From Muraenolepis orangiensis (lineage: Eukaryota; Chordata; Actinopteri; Gadiformes; Muraenolepididae), in contig CM051004.1 in assembly GCA_027704905.1 (NCBI GenBank), forward strand, positions 12,502,948 to 12,566,947: 64,000 nt of DNA, read 5' to 3'. Below, piece by piece: positions 1-13,029 of the stretch. The translations under genes and the position numbers were made by a program. The notes under the pieces were generated by a model. It did no database searches. It saw only the letters and a program-made list of their open reading frames with translations, and had not been told where the DNA came from. Position 1 is the first letter of the stretch. Every line of letters begins with the position of its first letter.

Positions 1-165
1 AAGTGATTGGTTGTCCGCGGAGCGAGGTACCGCCCGCCTCTGTATGTCCGGACATCACCCTTTACATTCACCTCAGTTCCTGTAAAAACGCGTTATCCCT
101 GCGGTCCGGTACTAGGTCTCATCTGCTCCGGTGTGTGATTGTCTGTCCGTCCGTCCGTCGGTAAC
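1..165 (+). promoter_or_regulatory. CTH upstream region and 5' UTR
   Basis: GC-rich sequence directly upstream of the CTH start codon. An inverted CCAAT box (ATTGG) lies at 6-10. No TATA box is evident, which suits a housekeeping CpG-type promoter. The GTCC repeats at 143-158 lie within the probable 5' UTR. The transcription start cannot be fixed from sequence alone. Confidence 0.35.
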
Positions 166-399
166 ATGGCTTCCGAAAGAGAGCAGAAAGAGCAGAGCGA
201 ACAAAACCACAACCGCGATGATGAGGATCTCCTCCACGCCGGCTTCAGAGCACCGTTCAAGTCCTTCGCCACCGAGGCCATCCACGTGGGCCAGGAGCCG
301 GAGCAGTGGAAGTCCATGGCGGTGGTGCCCCCCATCTCTCTGTCCACCACCTTCAAGCAGTACGGACCCGGGGAACACGCTGTGAGTGACGGGGCTCTG

Positions 400-435
<36 letters not shown>

Positions 436-3400
436 GTGTGTGTGTTGCAAAGGCCAGCTACAAAGATGTGCTGACTATTGTAAAACAATTATATACATAT
501 ATATATATATATATATACATAAAAATTACAAGAATAACAAAAATGATGTTCACAAAAATTATTATTATTATTATTACACTATTATTACTTTACACTTGAT
601 ATTAATTATACCGTTTGTACTTTTATAGTTGTACTGCAATCGACATCTTTGGAGCTGGCAACAACATTTGACTGTACATTGTATGTGTACAGATCTGAAT
701 CATATTTAGAATACATAATCAAAATAAACCTTTAGTGTCATTGTACAAGTAAAACGATATTGTGTAGCAATCCCCACAGTCTCTTTTAATACGCAACAAC
801 TTTTAAAAAAATTATTAAAAAACGAAACGGGTAAAAATATGGACATAGAATTGTATATATATATTGCGGTTGCCCTATGTAGTCCTAAGTAGTGCAAATG
901 ATAAGTGTATATACACATACAAAGGTGCAGTGTGATGTAAACATGTGAAGTATTGTAGTAGTGACGCAATTCAGTATTACAGTAGTGACGCAATTCAGTG
1001 TTACAGTTCCCGTATGGCACTGGGGCAGAACGTCTGGTGGCTAGTGTGTTGTAAGGCAGGGTGATGCAACCACACACTGTACATCTATCTGTCTGTACAC
1101 ACCTGAGCAAAGGGTTATTTTTCACACTCCAGTAAAGACATGGGCGACTAAATCCATCCAAGGCTGGTTATTTTCAGTCAAATGGTGTTGAATGAATATG
1201 AATGTATTTATTTTCTCTCAAAGGGGTTTGAATACAGCCGGAGTGGGAATCCCACAAGAAACTGTCTTGAGAAGGCCGTGGCAGCAATGGATGGAGCAAA
1301 ATACTGTACGTTCTTAACTTTTGTGAATCAAAAAACTTGGTTTTGATGACAAAATAACAGTAAGTAATAGCCAATGCATGATACCCATAGGTCTTTCCCT
1401 GGCCTCTGGACTGGCTGCTACCATGACCATCACTCACATGTTGAAGACCGGGGATGGTATAGTCTGCATGGATGATGTGTATGGAGGTAAGGTCATATTT
1501 AGTCATAGATCACCATGTGTTGAATGACTAAAGTGAATACAATGGATGCCTTTTTCGTCAGGGACCAACCGCTACTTCCAGAGGATCGCTACAGAACTCG
1601 GTTTGAAAGTTGGTTTTGCTGATTGTACAAAACCTGCCAAGCTGAAGGCAGCTCTTAAGCCCAATACGAAGGTTAGTGAGGGGAAGGCTGGTTAATGAAA
1701 CAAAATGTTTTGTATTCATTTACTTAACCGAGGCCATGGGTTGTTAGGAGTTAATATTTACTTGGCAGCAAAAAAAGCCCAACAGGGGCGCGACTGAATC
1801 ATCAAAATATGACTTGAAGTGTCATGGTATTTACTTAATTGCGGTTGGAACAATTCACAAAGAGATTAACTTGTAGAGACGTGTGTGTGTGTGTGTGTGT
1901 GTGTGTCATTTCTACTGGCTTTGCAATATGACAAGTAGATTTACCTTCTCTTGACTATATACCCAGAGGAAGTAGACACACATGCGTCTCGTTGCAGCTT
2001 GTATGGATAGAAACCCCCACCAACCCCACCATGAAGGTGGTGGACATCAGGGTCTGCAGTGACCTCGTCCACGAACACAACAAGGACATCGTGGTGGTGG
2101 TGGACAACACCTTCATGTCTGCCTACTTCCAGGTGAGGGCAATACTCATGTTTGTTTTTTTGTGTGTGTGGAATGGCTTCTTTAACTCCACCTCAAGTTG
2201 GAAGTAAGCCTTAAGTGTCTTGTTTACAACAACTTTTTCTATGGGTCACCAGCGCCCCCTGGCTTTGGGAGCAGACATCTGCATGTACTCGGCCACCAAG
2301 TACATGAACGGTAACGTAGAGATCCTCAGTGTTTCACGTGCATGGCTGTTTCTTGCGAATGTCGTTCTTATGACCCGGTCCTAATGCCTGCGTCCTTTGA
2401 TGGGCTCACAGGCCACAGCGACGTTGTCATGGGCCTGGTGTCGGTGGTCAGAGATGACCTGTATGAGCGACTTAAGTTCCTCCAAAATGGTGAGTATGTG
2501 TTTTATTTTTATTTTAATTGATCCATAGCAAAATAATGTGCGTGATGATTTTGAGACTAGATCATATCTTTTTGTAGGGTCATGGGTATGGTCATTTCCT
2601 TTTTATTCTGTAAGGCTTGTAATTATTGTCCCCTGTGATGAAGTCATGCTTGTGGCTTAACGGGCTGCCTGGCAATGCTGTGGGACATGTAGCAGACCAT
2701 TTGAGGGTATCTTTTGGTATATTGTAGCATTGGCACACAAAATACCTACTATGAGGAGGAAAAGACGAAGGAGACCAAAAACCCCTAAATTCCTCCATAT
2801 CTTTTCAAAGTACGTAAGGGTGGTACGCCACATATTTCAGGAGTAATTGTGTAATTGCTCCTTAAAAGCAGAATTTAAGTAAATATTCAAAACTGTCAGT
2901 GTGCAAGTTTTAAAAGACAAATCAGGTTTGCCCTGCTCGATCAAACAAAGACTGGCCACTAGAGGTGGGACGATCGATCGGCTTCCGATCATTATCGGCC
3001 GATTTTGAAGAAAAATGCGCAATCGGAGAATGCCGATCTTGCTTTAATGTTGCCGATTTCATAGCCGATCCTGCACGTGAGAAACACGCGAGCTCATCTC
3101 TTTACCAGCGAGTAAAACACGTGGGGCCCCGCCTCTTTTCTAAACAGAGTGATACTCGCCCTGCCTCAACATGTCAGCGGTGTCTGCAGTGTGGTGTTTC
3201 TTCAAAGTGTGTGATACAGATGTAACATTTGCCATCTGTAATGTGTGCAAAGAGAAAATATCTCGTGGAGGAAGCAAGGTAAAAAATTTCAACACGACAA
3301 ATTGAATAAGACACCTGAAAACCCATCACCCAGCGCAGCATGGCGAGTTTGTTAAACTGACCGCGGAGAACGAGAAAAATAAAGGAGAGAAAACACCACA

Positions 3401-3743
3401 GCAGCTGCTGACACAACCCACTTTAGAGAGCACACATGCATATAGCCGTGATGGTGGGAAAGCCAAGGCGATCACAAAAAAAGTAATGGAATTCATAGCG
3501 CTGGATGATCAGCCATTTAGCGTGGTTGAAGATGCGGGATTCTGCTCGCACATATTGAGCCACGCTACACCCTCCCATCTCGCAGGCATCTTGTTGACGT
3601 TGCCCTCCCCGAGCTCCGCCAATGTTCCCAATGCTGTATATAAGGTTATTCAATACCATTGGCGTTTTTAGCCCATCTCAAGTAAATTGATAATTGTTTT
3701 TTTCTCTCAGCCTGTTAATAAATGTGGTAATAATTCACTATTC

Positions 3744-3776
<33 letters not shown>

Positions 3777-6700
3777 ACAGTCGGCTCATCTGCATTTTAC
3801 TGCATGGCTGATTGTTTCACACTGTGAAAAAAATCTCGCGGACCAGTTGTCAATTTTCGCGGACCGGTTGTCAAAGTGTGTGTCAACACACCCCTAACAA
3901 AACGGCAGGGCTCGATTTCAGTATAAACGCGCATGTACGCGGAGCGCCCGTAACACAAACCCCGGCTCGTTCGACCGACACGTCACTAGCGCGTAGTCTC
4001 TTTAGTAGCGCGTGCAACTGAAAGTCTCTCGTTATGCCGCCGATATATATTGAATCTATATATATAGATTATACCGCTATATAATCTATATATATATATA
4101 TAGATTATACTATATATATCATCTCTATATATAGATTATACCGCCCGCCGTTCACCTATACTCAAATTATTTGAGTCAAATATGATGATAAACACACAGC
4201 TGTTTCGCGGCCCGGCAGTAACACCTCCACGGCCCGGTACCGGTCCGCGGCCCGGCGTTTGGGAACCCCTGCTATAATAGACTGCTATAGCAGCAATACA
4301 CTGTAGACCGCTATAGCTGCAAAAAAAAAATCGGTGGGGCAGATATTTCTCATTGTGATCGGTGGCAAAAAACGTGATGTCCCATCCCTACTGGCCACTA
4401 TAAAAACCTTGCTCCATCCGTGACGCATAAACACAATCATTGTCTTTTTATTCCCACTGGTTGGGTAAGCCCGCTCATTGGTTGTGTGCCTGGGTCGTTC
4501 ATCCGTCCCTTAACTCCTCCCCTTCCTGTGTGCCCCCCCCCCCTTGCGGTGGCCGTAGCCCTGGGAGCTGTGCCCTCGCCCTTCGACTGCTACCTGTGTA
4601 ACCGTGGCCTTAAGACCCTACACCTGCGCATGGAGCAGCACTTCAAGGGGGCCATGGCAGCGGCCAAGTTCCTGGAGGCGGACCCCAGGGTGGAGCGCGT
4701 CGTCTTCCCAGGTGGGTGACCGCACAGACACACAGACACACAGACACAGAAAGTCAGACGGGTGCACAGGCATACAGACAGCGACAGACAGACAGACACT
4801 CTGGCTTCACTCGACTCCTCGAGTTGGAGGGGTACCAATTTGGGGTAACTGTCAGCAGGTGCACAGGGTCCTTGATGGACTCTGCTCTCGTTGTGTTCAG
4901 GCTTGCCCTCCCACCCGCAGTATGAGGTGATGAAGAAGCAGTGCACCGGATGTCCTGGAATGATCTCCTTCTTCATCAAGGGCAAGCTGGAGCACGCCAG
5001 CACCTTCCTCCGCAACCTCAAGGTCGCTGTCGTCTGTAATTTGATTTGTATGATTGATCGGGGATCTTGTTGAGATTAGAATGCAATGTTTGTCGGTTTA
5101 GCCCTGGATCCGTGGGATCCGATCTCAAGATCTCGTGAGAGGCGATTTAGGACTCATATGGTGTTCTTAGATAAAACCTGATGATCTTATTGATTGACCA
5201 TGGACCTCAATGATTTGGAACTGATTTAATCAGGGAATCACAAAGTCCGTCTATACAGGTTAATTTAGACAGAGTAGTCATGTTCTGTCTTCAAAAAGAC
5301 AAAAGGAAAAAGTTTGCGCTACTTCAGATTAATAATTTTAGACTTCATAATTGGCATTCAAATTGTTGGTGCATGCCATGTTTACAATTAGGGTTTGTGT
5401 TGGCACACACACACACACAGTTTACTTTGTTGGTAGGCAGATGGAAACAGCCTTTATATTATGCCGCTGTACTTTCTCATTTAAATCTGAAACTTAATTA
5501 AACCGAGTATACCAAGTAAATAAACATACCACGCTAGAATAATCTCCAGTATGTGCCGTTTAAAATCTATCTAAAACTTTTGGGTTTTGCTTTTTTCATT
5601 TCAGTTGTTTGCCATCGCTGAGAGTCTTGGCGGCTATGAAAGTCTAGCAGAACACCCGTAAGTAGCCACCAAAATAAATAATTAATAATCACAATGATAT
5701 TTTTGATATCCAAGCCCTGTAAGACTCTACACGGAGAGTCTTCCGCTTCAATTAAATATGTTCTCTGACATGTTTTCGGGATGGGGTGTGAAAATCATTA
5801 CGGACTTTCTTCTTATACTTTATACTGCTATCAGCTGCTATCAGCTGCTCTCAGCTGTAATTACACACGGCACCAGTAGAGGGCAGCAGTGTTCAAGAGG
5901 AGATCTTTTTCAACTATTCATCGTTTTTGTATTGTTTTTACTTTAACTGTCATGGGGGAGGGGGGGGGGGGGCAAACAATATGTTGTTGTATCTATACAT
6001 CTCATGTGATTTAAGTTGTACTGTACACGACAAAAAAGCGTTTTTGTGCTGCAGGGCCATCATGACCCACGCCTCCGTTCCGGAGAAGGAGCGTGAGGTG
6101 CTGGGCATCAGCGACACCCTCATCCGCCTCTCGGTGGGGCTGGAGGACGTGGAGGACATCCTGGAGGACCTGGACCAGGCCCTCAACGCTGCTGTGAGTA
6201 CCACCACCCCTGTCCATCTCCCATGTTCCTAGACCGCATGGACAGGATCGTGTAGGTCAGCCTGTAGCACACCCTGTAAGTTGTGTAAGTCGGTGGCCTC
6301 GAGGAGTGTTTTCTAGTTCACATTTTCCCCCCCGGCATACAAAACACCGGCCAGGATCGGTACTGTATCTAGGGTGATAAAACAACCTTAACCGAAGTTC
6401 ATCCAATGTCTAATCATCCACCCCCGCTACTGGCGAGGCGTAGTGCTCTCGCCTAAGATCCTTTCCCACCATTTAGGATATGGCGGCGAAGCCCCTTAAA
6501 GCACCCTGCCGCTCCGTCCGCTACAAACGGAGAGCGAATGGAGACAAATGTGTGCAATAACAGCGGCGCGCTCCCAGGAGCGGGGCCTCTGACGGCTGAA
6601 GCTTTTAATTGGCCGGGATGGCAGGTTCAGGACGGGGGCATTACATTAGAGTGCCGGGGAAGCATCCTCTCTCTGCCAGTTGACATTGAAACCCAGCAAC

Positions 6701-7673
6701 GGAGGAGGAGAAGGGGGTCATTAGTGGAAAGTCCCAAGCTCATTTGGGAAGGAGCATATTGACGCATATTGTGTGGGCCTGTTTTTACTATAAAGTCATT
6801 TTAGCAGGCGTTTTCGTCAAAAACAAAAACAATTGATTTCTTTGTTCTTTTCAATTGGATGCCTGTAATCAGTCAGCAGGTATTGGTTTGGCGTATTGCT
6901 TGGGGTGCCTCTAATCAATGAGCAGGTATTGGTTGGGCGTATTGCTCGGGGATCGCCACAGGTAGTCTGCCGACATCCTGACCCTATATTGTTGAATTAG
7001 TATGTTTAGCTAGGTGGTTACGCCCTCTGTTTGGCCGCTACACCACTCTTGGGATTGGCTTGGTTTCCATGTGTCAACCATCAGCCTCAGTTCAGTAAAC
7101 CACAACAGCAGTAACCTGAGAAGCGGTTGTATTTATGCAGATGATGATGATGATGATGTTCTGTTCCCTGGTTCTGGCTCAAAATGTGCACTCATCTATC
7201 TATAATTTACTAGAATGGGATTTTGATGGCCATTTTCAAATGTGTGTTTGTCATTTAGCAGCCATGTACTACAAAGGGATGTTGATAACCTAATCAGACA
7301 TCTCCCTTTTCTTCGACAAGGGCGATCAATTACAAGAAATTAGTTAAAAACGCAATCGGTTTGTACACGCCTCCTGGACTCCTTTGAAATCAACCCTCTC
7401 CTTTATCCAAGCAAGGCGCCAGAATGTTCAGAATTGTTTGTTACCTTTTATTTATTTTTTTATTTCATAAATTTTTTTTATGCATAAAATCATCCGGAAT
7501 TTAACCCAATCTGAGGGGCCCTTGCCCTCTAGGGGCGCCATGCTTCCGCCATGTGGACATACGAATACACTCTGATGCTCTTTGGTACAACATTTATTTA
7601 TTCTGCCAACTTATCTTATCGTCTCTCCCTCTCTCCCTCCCTGCCTCTTTGTCTTCAGCATCCCAAGCAGTAA
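166..7673 (+). CDS. cth: Cystathionine gamma-lyase, 12 exons, 418 aa
   Basis: PLP-dependent enzyme of transsulfuration: it splits cystathionine to cysteine, 2-oxobutyrate and ammonia, and it makes H2S in the cytosol. Exons: 166-381, 1224-1305, 1391-1486, 1562-1671, 1998-2132, 2253-2310, 2412-2489, 4559-4711, 4901-5022, 5605-5657, 6055-6193, 7659-7673. All junctions are GT/AG and the phases join without a break (1257 nt including stop). Landmarks: VVPPISLSTTFKQ near 53-65, EYSRSGNPTRN (Y76, R78), DDVYGGTNRYF (Y130) and SATKYMNG with the PLP lysine at K229 (codon 2298-2300). The tail LGISDTLIRLSVGLEDVED is typical. The protein is about 13 residues longer than human CTH (405 aa), all but one of them in an N-terminal Glu/Gln-rich stretch. 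The ATG at 166 is the first in frame with AxxATGG context. The last exon encodes only HPKQ and a stop. Confidence 0.96.
3171..3608 (+). pseudogene. hAT transposase N-terminal fragment (BED zinc finger)
   Basis: The ATG at 3171 opens a frame with a BED-type finger: the CNVC pair, then HLKTHH about 25 residues later. An in-frame TGA at 3303-3305 sits just before the HLKTHH half. Beyond it the frame continues as typical hAT transposase (ITKKVMEF and DDQPFSVVED motifs) and loses similarity near 3600, so the catalytic RNase-H-like core and dimerisation domain are absent. It cannot encode a working transposase. Confidence 0.8.
4205..4271. mobile_element. Terminal fragment of another hAT-like element
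   Basis: GCGGCCCGG motifs lead into GTTTGGGAACCCCTG. The reverse complement, CAGGGGTTCCCAAAC, closely resembles the terminal repeat of the hAT at 30935-31801. I found no matching left end, so this is a remnant carried inside the larger element. Confidence 0.55.
6861..6952. repeat. Two-copy 46-bp tandem duplication in CTH intron 11
   Basis: Two diverged copies start at 6861 and 6907. Each contains GCAGGTATTGGTT and GGCGTATTGCT with a few substitutions. No coding potential. Confidence 0.7.
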
Positions 7674-7755
7674 ACTACTCTCCCGGACCGTCCCAGACGG
7701 TTGGACAGCACAGAGGAATGGAAAAATGAGGGATGGATTCATCAGGGAATAATCA

Positions 7756-7827
<72 letters not shown>

Positions 7828-8240
7828 TGTCGCCAAATACACATACATTTTACTGAAGTTATGTAAATTGCAGGGGGGGGGGGCAGGGCAGGCGATTTCC
7901 TATTTACCTTGCTTTGTTTCAATGTTTGTATGTGGTATTTTCTTATTATTATCATTTTTATTATTATGATGTGTTTCAAGGGCTTAGATTTATTTTTAGA
8001 TTTATGGGCTTGTTCAGACAAAGCTGGTATAGAATATTCCAGAGAGCGAAAGAATATTGTGATTGTGCAAGGCAACCCTCCTTTTTAGCATAAAATTCAT
8101 TGTAAATTAAATCTGGCAGTGTATGTCAAGACCGAGAAGCCCCAAAGATATAACATGGCTTTTCAATAAATCGTGAACTACTGCAACGTTTGTTTGGTGA
8201 ATGTTTTGAAGAGTAACTGAAACCCTGCCTTAATAAATTA
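7674..8240 (+). other. CTH 3' UTR region with AT microsatellite
   Basis: Sequence downstream of the CTH stop. A long AT dinucleotide run occupies about 7758-7825 and a G-run lies at 7873-7882. AATAAA hexamers at 8165-8170 and 8232-8237 are candidate poly(A) signals. The true 3' end is not determinable here. Confidence 0.45.
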
Positions 8241-8462
8241 TTTGAAAGGAACACATTGTTTTCTGTATAGGATGCTTTCAATGACAAATATATGCTGTGC
8301 TTAAAGACACGAGGGAGGATAACATCCAAGTTTTCGTTCTGATCTCCTGAATAACTCTCCAGCTCTCGAGAAGAACATCAGACATGTCCTCTAGGTCAGA
8401 CCAGCTGCCAAGGAGATGCTACAGTGGGCGAAAATTAAAGCTTTTATTCCCTTTTCATTCTC

Positions 8463-10228
<1,766 letters not shown>

Positions 10229-10276
10229 CTGTTGTGTGCGGGGTAGGGTAGCGGAGCAGGCTTCGGTTCCCCTTAA
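10229..10276. repeat. First 85-bp tandem unit, left part (split by piggyBac)
   Basis: CTGTTGTGTGCGGGGTAGGG through CCCCTTAA. The same sequence recurs at 12933-12980. The unit resumes after the piggyBac insertion at 12896. Confidence 0.8.
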
Positions 10277-11010
10277 CCCTGTAACACCCCTTGTTGTAAA
10301 ATTACAACGTTACCTTTAACCATCCTAAAAAACAATCTGTTATATTTTATCTTATTTTTTTACCACATTTACATAGTCATTGGGTCCTATTGTTCAGTCT
10401 CACAATGCTATTGGATCTTACATTTGTTTACAAGTCACGCCTTCTGGCCATGAACTCACACAACCTCTCAAGGTTTCCTTCGAACAACAACTATTTGTTT
10501 CATTGGACTGGATTCATCAGATTCAAGTAAGTAATATGTCTTTTATATTTTTTTGGGTTGTTATTACAATGTCTAGAGCATGTACATATGTAGTTATTGT
10601 GGAATAGATGCATCAAATTTCATTTAGAGCTTGTTATATAATTGTTGCAATTATACAACACTGGGTGAATGTGGTAGTCAAAATAGCTGGCTTGTTGCAG
10701 TGGGCTCAAACAGGTTGTATTCCCTCCACTACACCACTGCCTGAAAGAGAGTATTTTCTTTATACATGGATAGTATACATTCTACCCTTGTGTTGTGTTC
10801 TGGTCAAATTTGACTGATTTAAAAGTTTTATCTCAAAAAAATGTAGTTAATTTGATCAGCCTGACCTAAAATTCCATGACTTTGTCCACAAAGAGGATAT
10901 CAACAGACAATTCAGTTCTGGGGAAAGGAATGTTCCTGAATGTGGGGTGTGGATGTAAGTGGGGGTATGCATGTTTTCCTTTTAGTATGATAATTAGAGC
11001 CATTAACCCA

Positions 11011-11075
11011 TTTACATTCACATTTACATTTAGGGAATTTAGCAGACGCTTTTGTCCAAAGCGACTTACCAGGCA
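11011..11075 (+). repeat. Dispersed fish repeat with AGCAGACGCTTTT core
   Basis: TTTACATT repeats are followed by AGCAGACGCTTTTGTCCAAAG and CGACTTAC, a block very common in teleost genomes. A second copy lies at 62035-62115 and partial reverse copies near 28028-28052 and 30670-30700. It sits inside the piggyBac 5' region, so it either inserted there or was captured. Confidence 0.65.
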
Positions 11076-11212
11076 GACAGTATTGTCTGCCTCGAAAACA
11101 TTTCTACCCTGAGCACTTGGTCCACCACCCTATTCTATTCCTTCAGGTTATGTACTACAATATATAAAACATATATATATACATGTTAATTAATTCATAT
11201 TTTATTTTCAGA

Positions 11213-12475
11213 ATGCAACCAGCAAGGAGAGAGACACGATACAGTGTGCGGGATGTCATTGAAATGGTCCAAAATGGAGAGAGTGAGGTGGAAATGGAAA
11301 GCAGTGACACCGATGAAAGCGATGAAGACTCTGATGAAGATGTCTGTAAAGAAGTGGACAAAGAAAACCAACCACCCATGGACTGTCCAGCTGATAATTA
11401 CGTGGACATCGAGCCAAAAACAAACAAACACACCATGTCCCGGGACAGGTATCGCTGGCTGAAAAAAGATTTCATCAGTCCCAACACTGATTTTTCTGGT
11501 CTGGATATCACAGCAGATGACATTTCCCTCCACACACCATTGGAATACTTCCAGAAGTTTGTGTCCGAAGACATGGTTGAGGCTCTGGCACAAAACACGA
11601 ATGAGTACAGCTTTCAGGAGCGTGGAACATCTGTAAACACCACTGCAAAGGAAATCGAAAAAATGCTTGGCATGTACCTGAAGATGGGCCTGGTACAAAT
11701 GGCTGGAACCCGTATGTATTGGGAGACAGAGACGCGGTACTCCCCTGTTGCTGATGTGATGCCACGCAACAGATTCCAATCCCTGTTGACGTCATTACAT
11801 TTTGTAAACAACATGACAGTATCTGAGACGGAAAAGAAAGACAAACTATGGAAACTCAGACTGTGGCTTGATTCATTCAGAGAGAAATGCCTGCAGGTGG
11901 TACCAGAAGAGCACAACTCTGTGGATGAGATGATGATTCCTTTCAAGGGGAAATTCATGGGAGGTGTGGATTTGTTGGACTCATTTACAGCCAAATATAA
12001 GTTCCCCATCAAATCCCGTCGCTGGTACATGTACATCTTCTGGCACACCATCATCCTCGCTGTGGTCAATGCCTGGCTGCTCTACAAGCGGGACTGTAAA
12101 GCGCTCAAGATGTCTAGCAAAGAGACAATGAACAGGAGACAGTTTCAGGCACAGCTAGCATCCTCTCTCATCCTGGTAAACGCAACACTTCAAACTCCAA
12201 AGAGAGGACGGCCATCTTCAGGCAAAGGGAGCCCAGCAACACAGACAGTGACATCAGGAAGCCCTCTGAATGCTCAGAAGAGGCCATCCAAGAGATGTGC
12301 ACACCTCCCATTGGATGTACGCAACGATCTAGTTGCCCATTTCCCAAGGAAGACAGGGAGAGGACGCTGCAGACACTGCAATAAAGGATACACCAACACA
12401 CAATGCCGAAAGTGTGATGTTCGCCTTTGCTTTACAGACGACAGGGACTGTTTTTGGGACTTTCACCACCAATGA
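11213..12475 (+). CDS. piggyBac transposase-like protein lacking the middle catalytic Asp, 420 aa
   Basis: The family cuts and rejoins DNA at TTAA with a D-D-D centre. Visible here: an acidic N-terminus (DTDESDEDSDED, about 32-43), the DDE_Tnp_1_7-type domain from about 100 (TPLEYFQKF, RNRFQSLLTSLHF), the first catalytic Asp at D238 (SVDEMMIPFKGKF) and the last at D253 (GGVDLLDS). Relatives have roughly 150-200 residues between these motifs, including the CDN-W middle Asp; here F248 is joined directly to M249 without breaking the frame. The C-terminal cysteine-rich domain (GRCRHC, CRKC, about 385-413) is present. The start is the ATG at 11213, after a likely splice acceptor. The protein should be catalytically dead but may still bind DNA; mRNA expression is unknown. 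Confidence 0.9.
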   Translation: MQPARRETRYSVRDVIEMVQNGESEVEMESSDTDESDEDSDEDVCKEVDKENQPPMDCPADNYVDIEPKTNKHTMSRDRYRWLKKDFISPNTDFSGLDITADDISLHTPLEYFQKFVSEDMVEALAQNTNEYSFQERGTSVNTTAKEIEKMLGMYLKMGLVQMAGTRMYWETETRYSPVADVMPRNRFQSLLTSLHFVNNMTVSETEKKDKLWKLRLWLDSFREKCLQVVPEEHNSVDEMMIPFKGKFMGGVDLLDSFTAKYKFPIKSRRWYMYIFWHTIILAVVNAWLLYKRDCKALKMSSKETMNRRQFQAQLASSLILVNATLQTPKRGRPSSGKGSPATQTVTSGSPLNAQKRPSKRCAHLPLDVRNDLVAHFPRKTGRGRCRHCNKGYTNTQCRKCDVRLCFTDDRDCFWDFHHQ

Positions 12476-12895
12476 AAGTCTTCATGACCAATGTCATGAA
12501 AAGAAAAAAAGAGGGGGGAAAAACGTTTTTTAAGAGTTTTATCTTGTTTAATATTTTTTATATTTTTATTGTTTTTAATAAATGACTTCATAAAAATATG
12601 ACTAATGTGTGATTACTATTAATGTTATATACTGTTATGGGGCTAAGGAAGCAATCAACCCTGCAAATGAACCCTTAGTTGTTCTGAATTGTTCAGACAA
12701 CGTGAGTACAAATACAGAAATTCTGCTCCCAACTAAGCCCAATGTTGCAATATTACAACATTTCTCTAAAAACGTACATAAACATTTTTTTTTTTAACTC
12801 TTTAATTTCTGCATCAAAGGCCTCCTAAAACAACATCTGAAAGGTCAAATAATTTTTTTTTTTGGTTTTTCTATATTTGGGTCTTACAGGGTTAA

Positions 12896-13016
12896 CTTTG
12901 CGTGGCTGCGGCTTTAAGATCCTTACGCAGTCCTGTTGTGTGCGGGGTAGGGTAGCGGAGCAGGCTTCGGTTCCCCTTAACTGTGCGTGACTGCGGCTTT
13001 AAGATCCTTACGCAGT
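12896..13016. repeat. Rest of the 85-bp tandem dimer
   Basis: 12896-12932 completes the first unit (GCGTGGCTGCGGCTTTAAGA to CGCAGTC) and about 12933-13016 is a full second unit ending the same way. The dimer directly precedes the LINE and may be its 5' leader. Confidence 0.75.
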
Positions 13017-13029
13017 CCTTGTACGGGTG

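Larger units (their letters stand above)
2960..4390. mobile_element. hAT DNA transposon, degenerate, complete ends
   Basis: Terminal inverted repeats TAGAGGTGGGACGA (left) and TAGGGATGGGACAT (right, reverse complement) are flanked by the exact 8-bp duplication CTGGCCAC at 2952-2959 and 4391-4398, the hAT hallmark. Copies of ATCGG/CCGAT cluster near both ends (2974-3070 and 4331-4365) and look like subterminal transposase-binding repeats. Inside are a broken transposase N-terminus, a short GT tract, an AT-rich palindromic zone (4043-4142) and a fragment of a second hAT end near 4205-4271. The length of 1431 bp is too short for an autonomous element. Confidence 0.9.
2490..4558 (+). other. CTH intron 7 (repeat-bearing)
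   Basis: This is the longest CTH intron. About 1.4 kb of it is the hAT element at 2960-4390. The rest is unremarkable apart from a C-run just before the acceptor at 4557-4558. Confidence 0.85.
10277..12891 (+). mobile_element. piggyBac-family DNA transposon, 2615 bp
   Basis: TTAA at 10273-10276 and 12892-12895 flanks inverted ends CCCTGTAACACCC and CCCTGTAAGACCC (right end reverse-complemented), the piggyBac signature. A subterminal palindrome, GTTGTAAAATTACAAC, lies just inside the left end and a GTTGCAATATTACAAC-type sequence near the right end. The element carries one transposase-like ORF. A strong donor (AA|GTAAGT at 10527) and a pyrimidine-rich acceptor (TTTTATTTTCAG, ending 11211) suggest a 5' non-coding exon spliced 2 nt before the ORF start codon. 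Confidence 0.95.
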
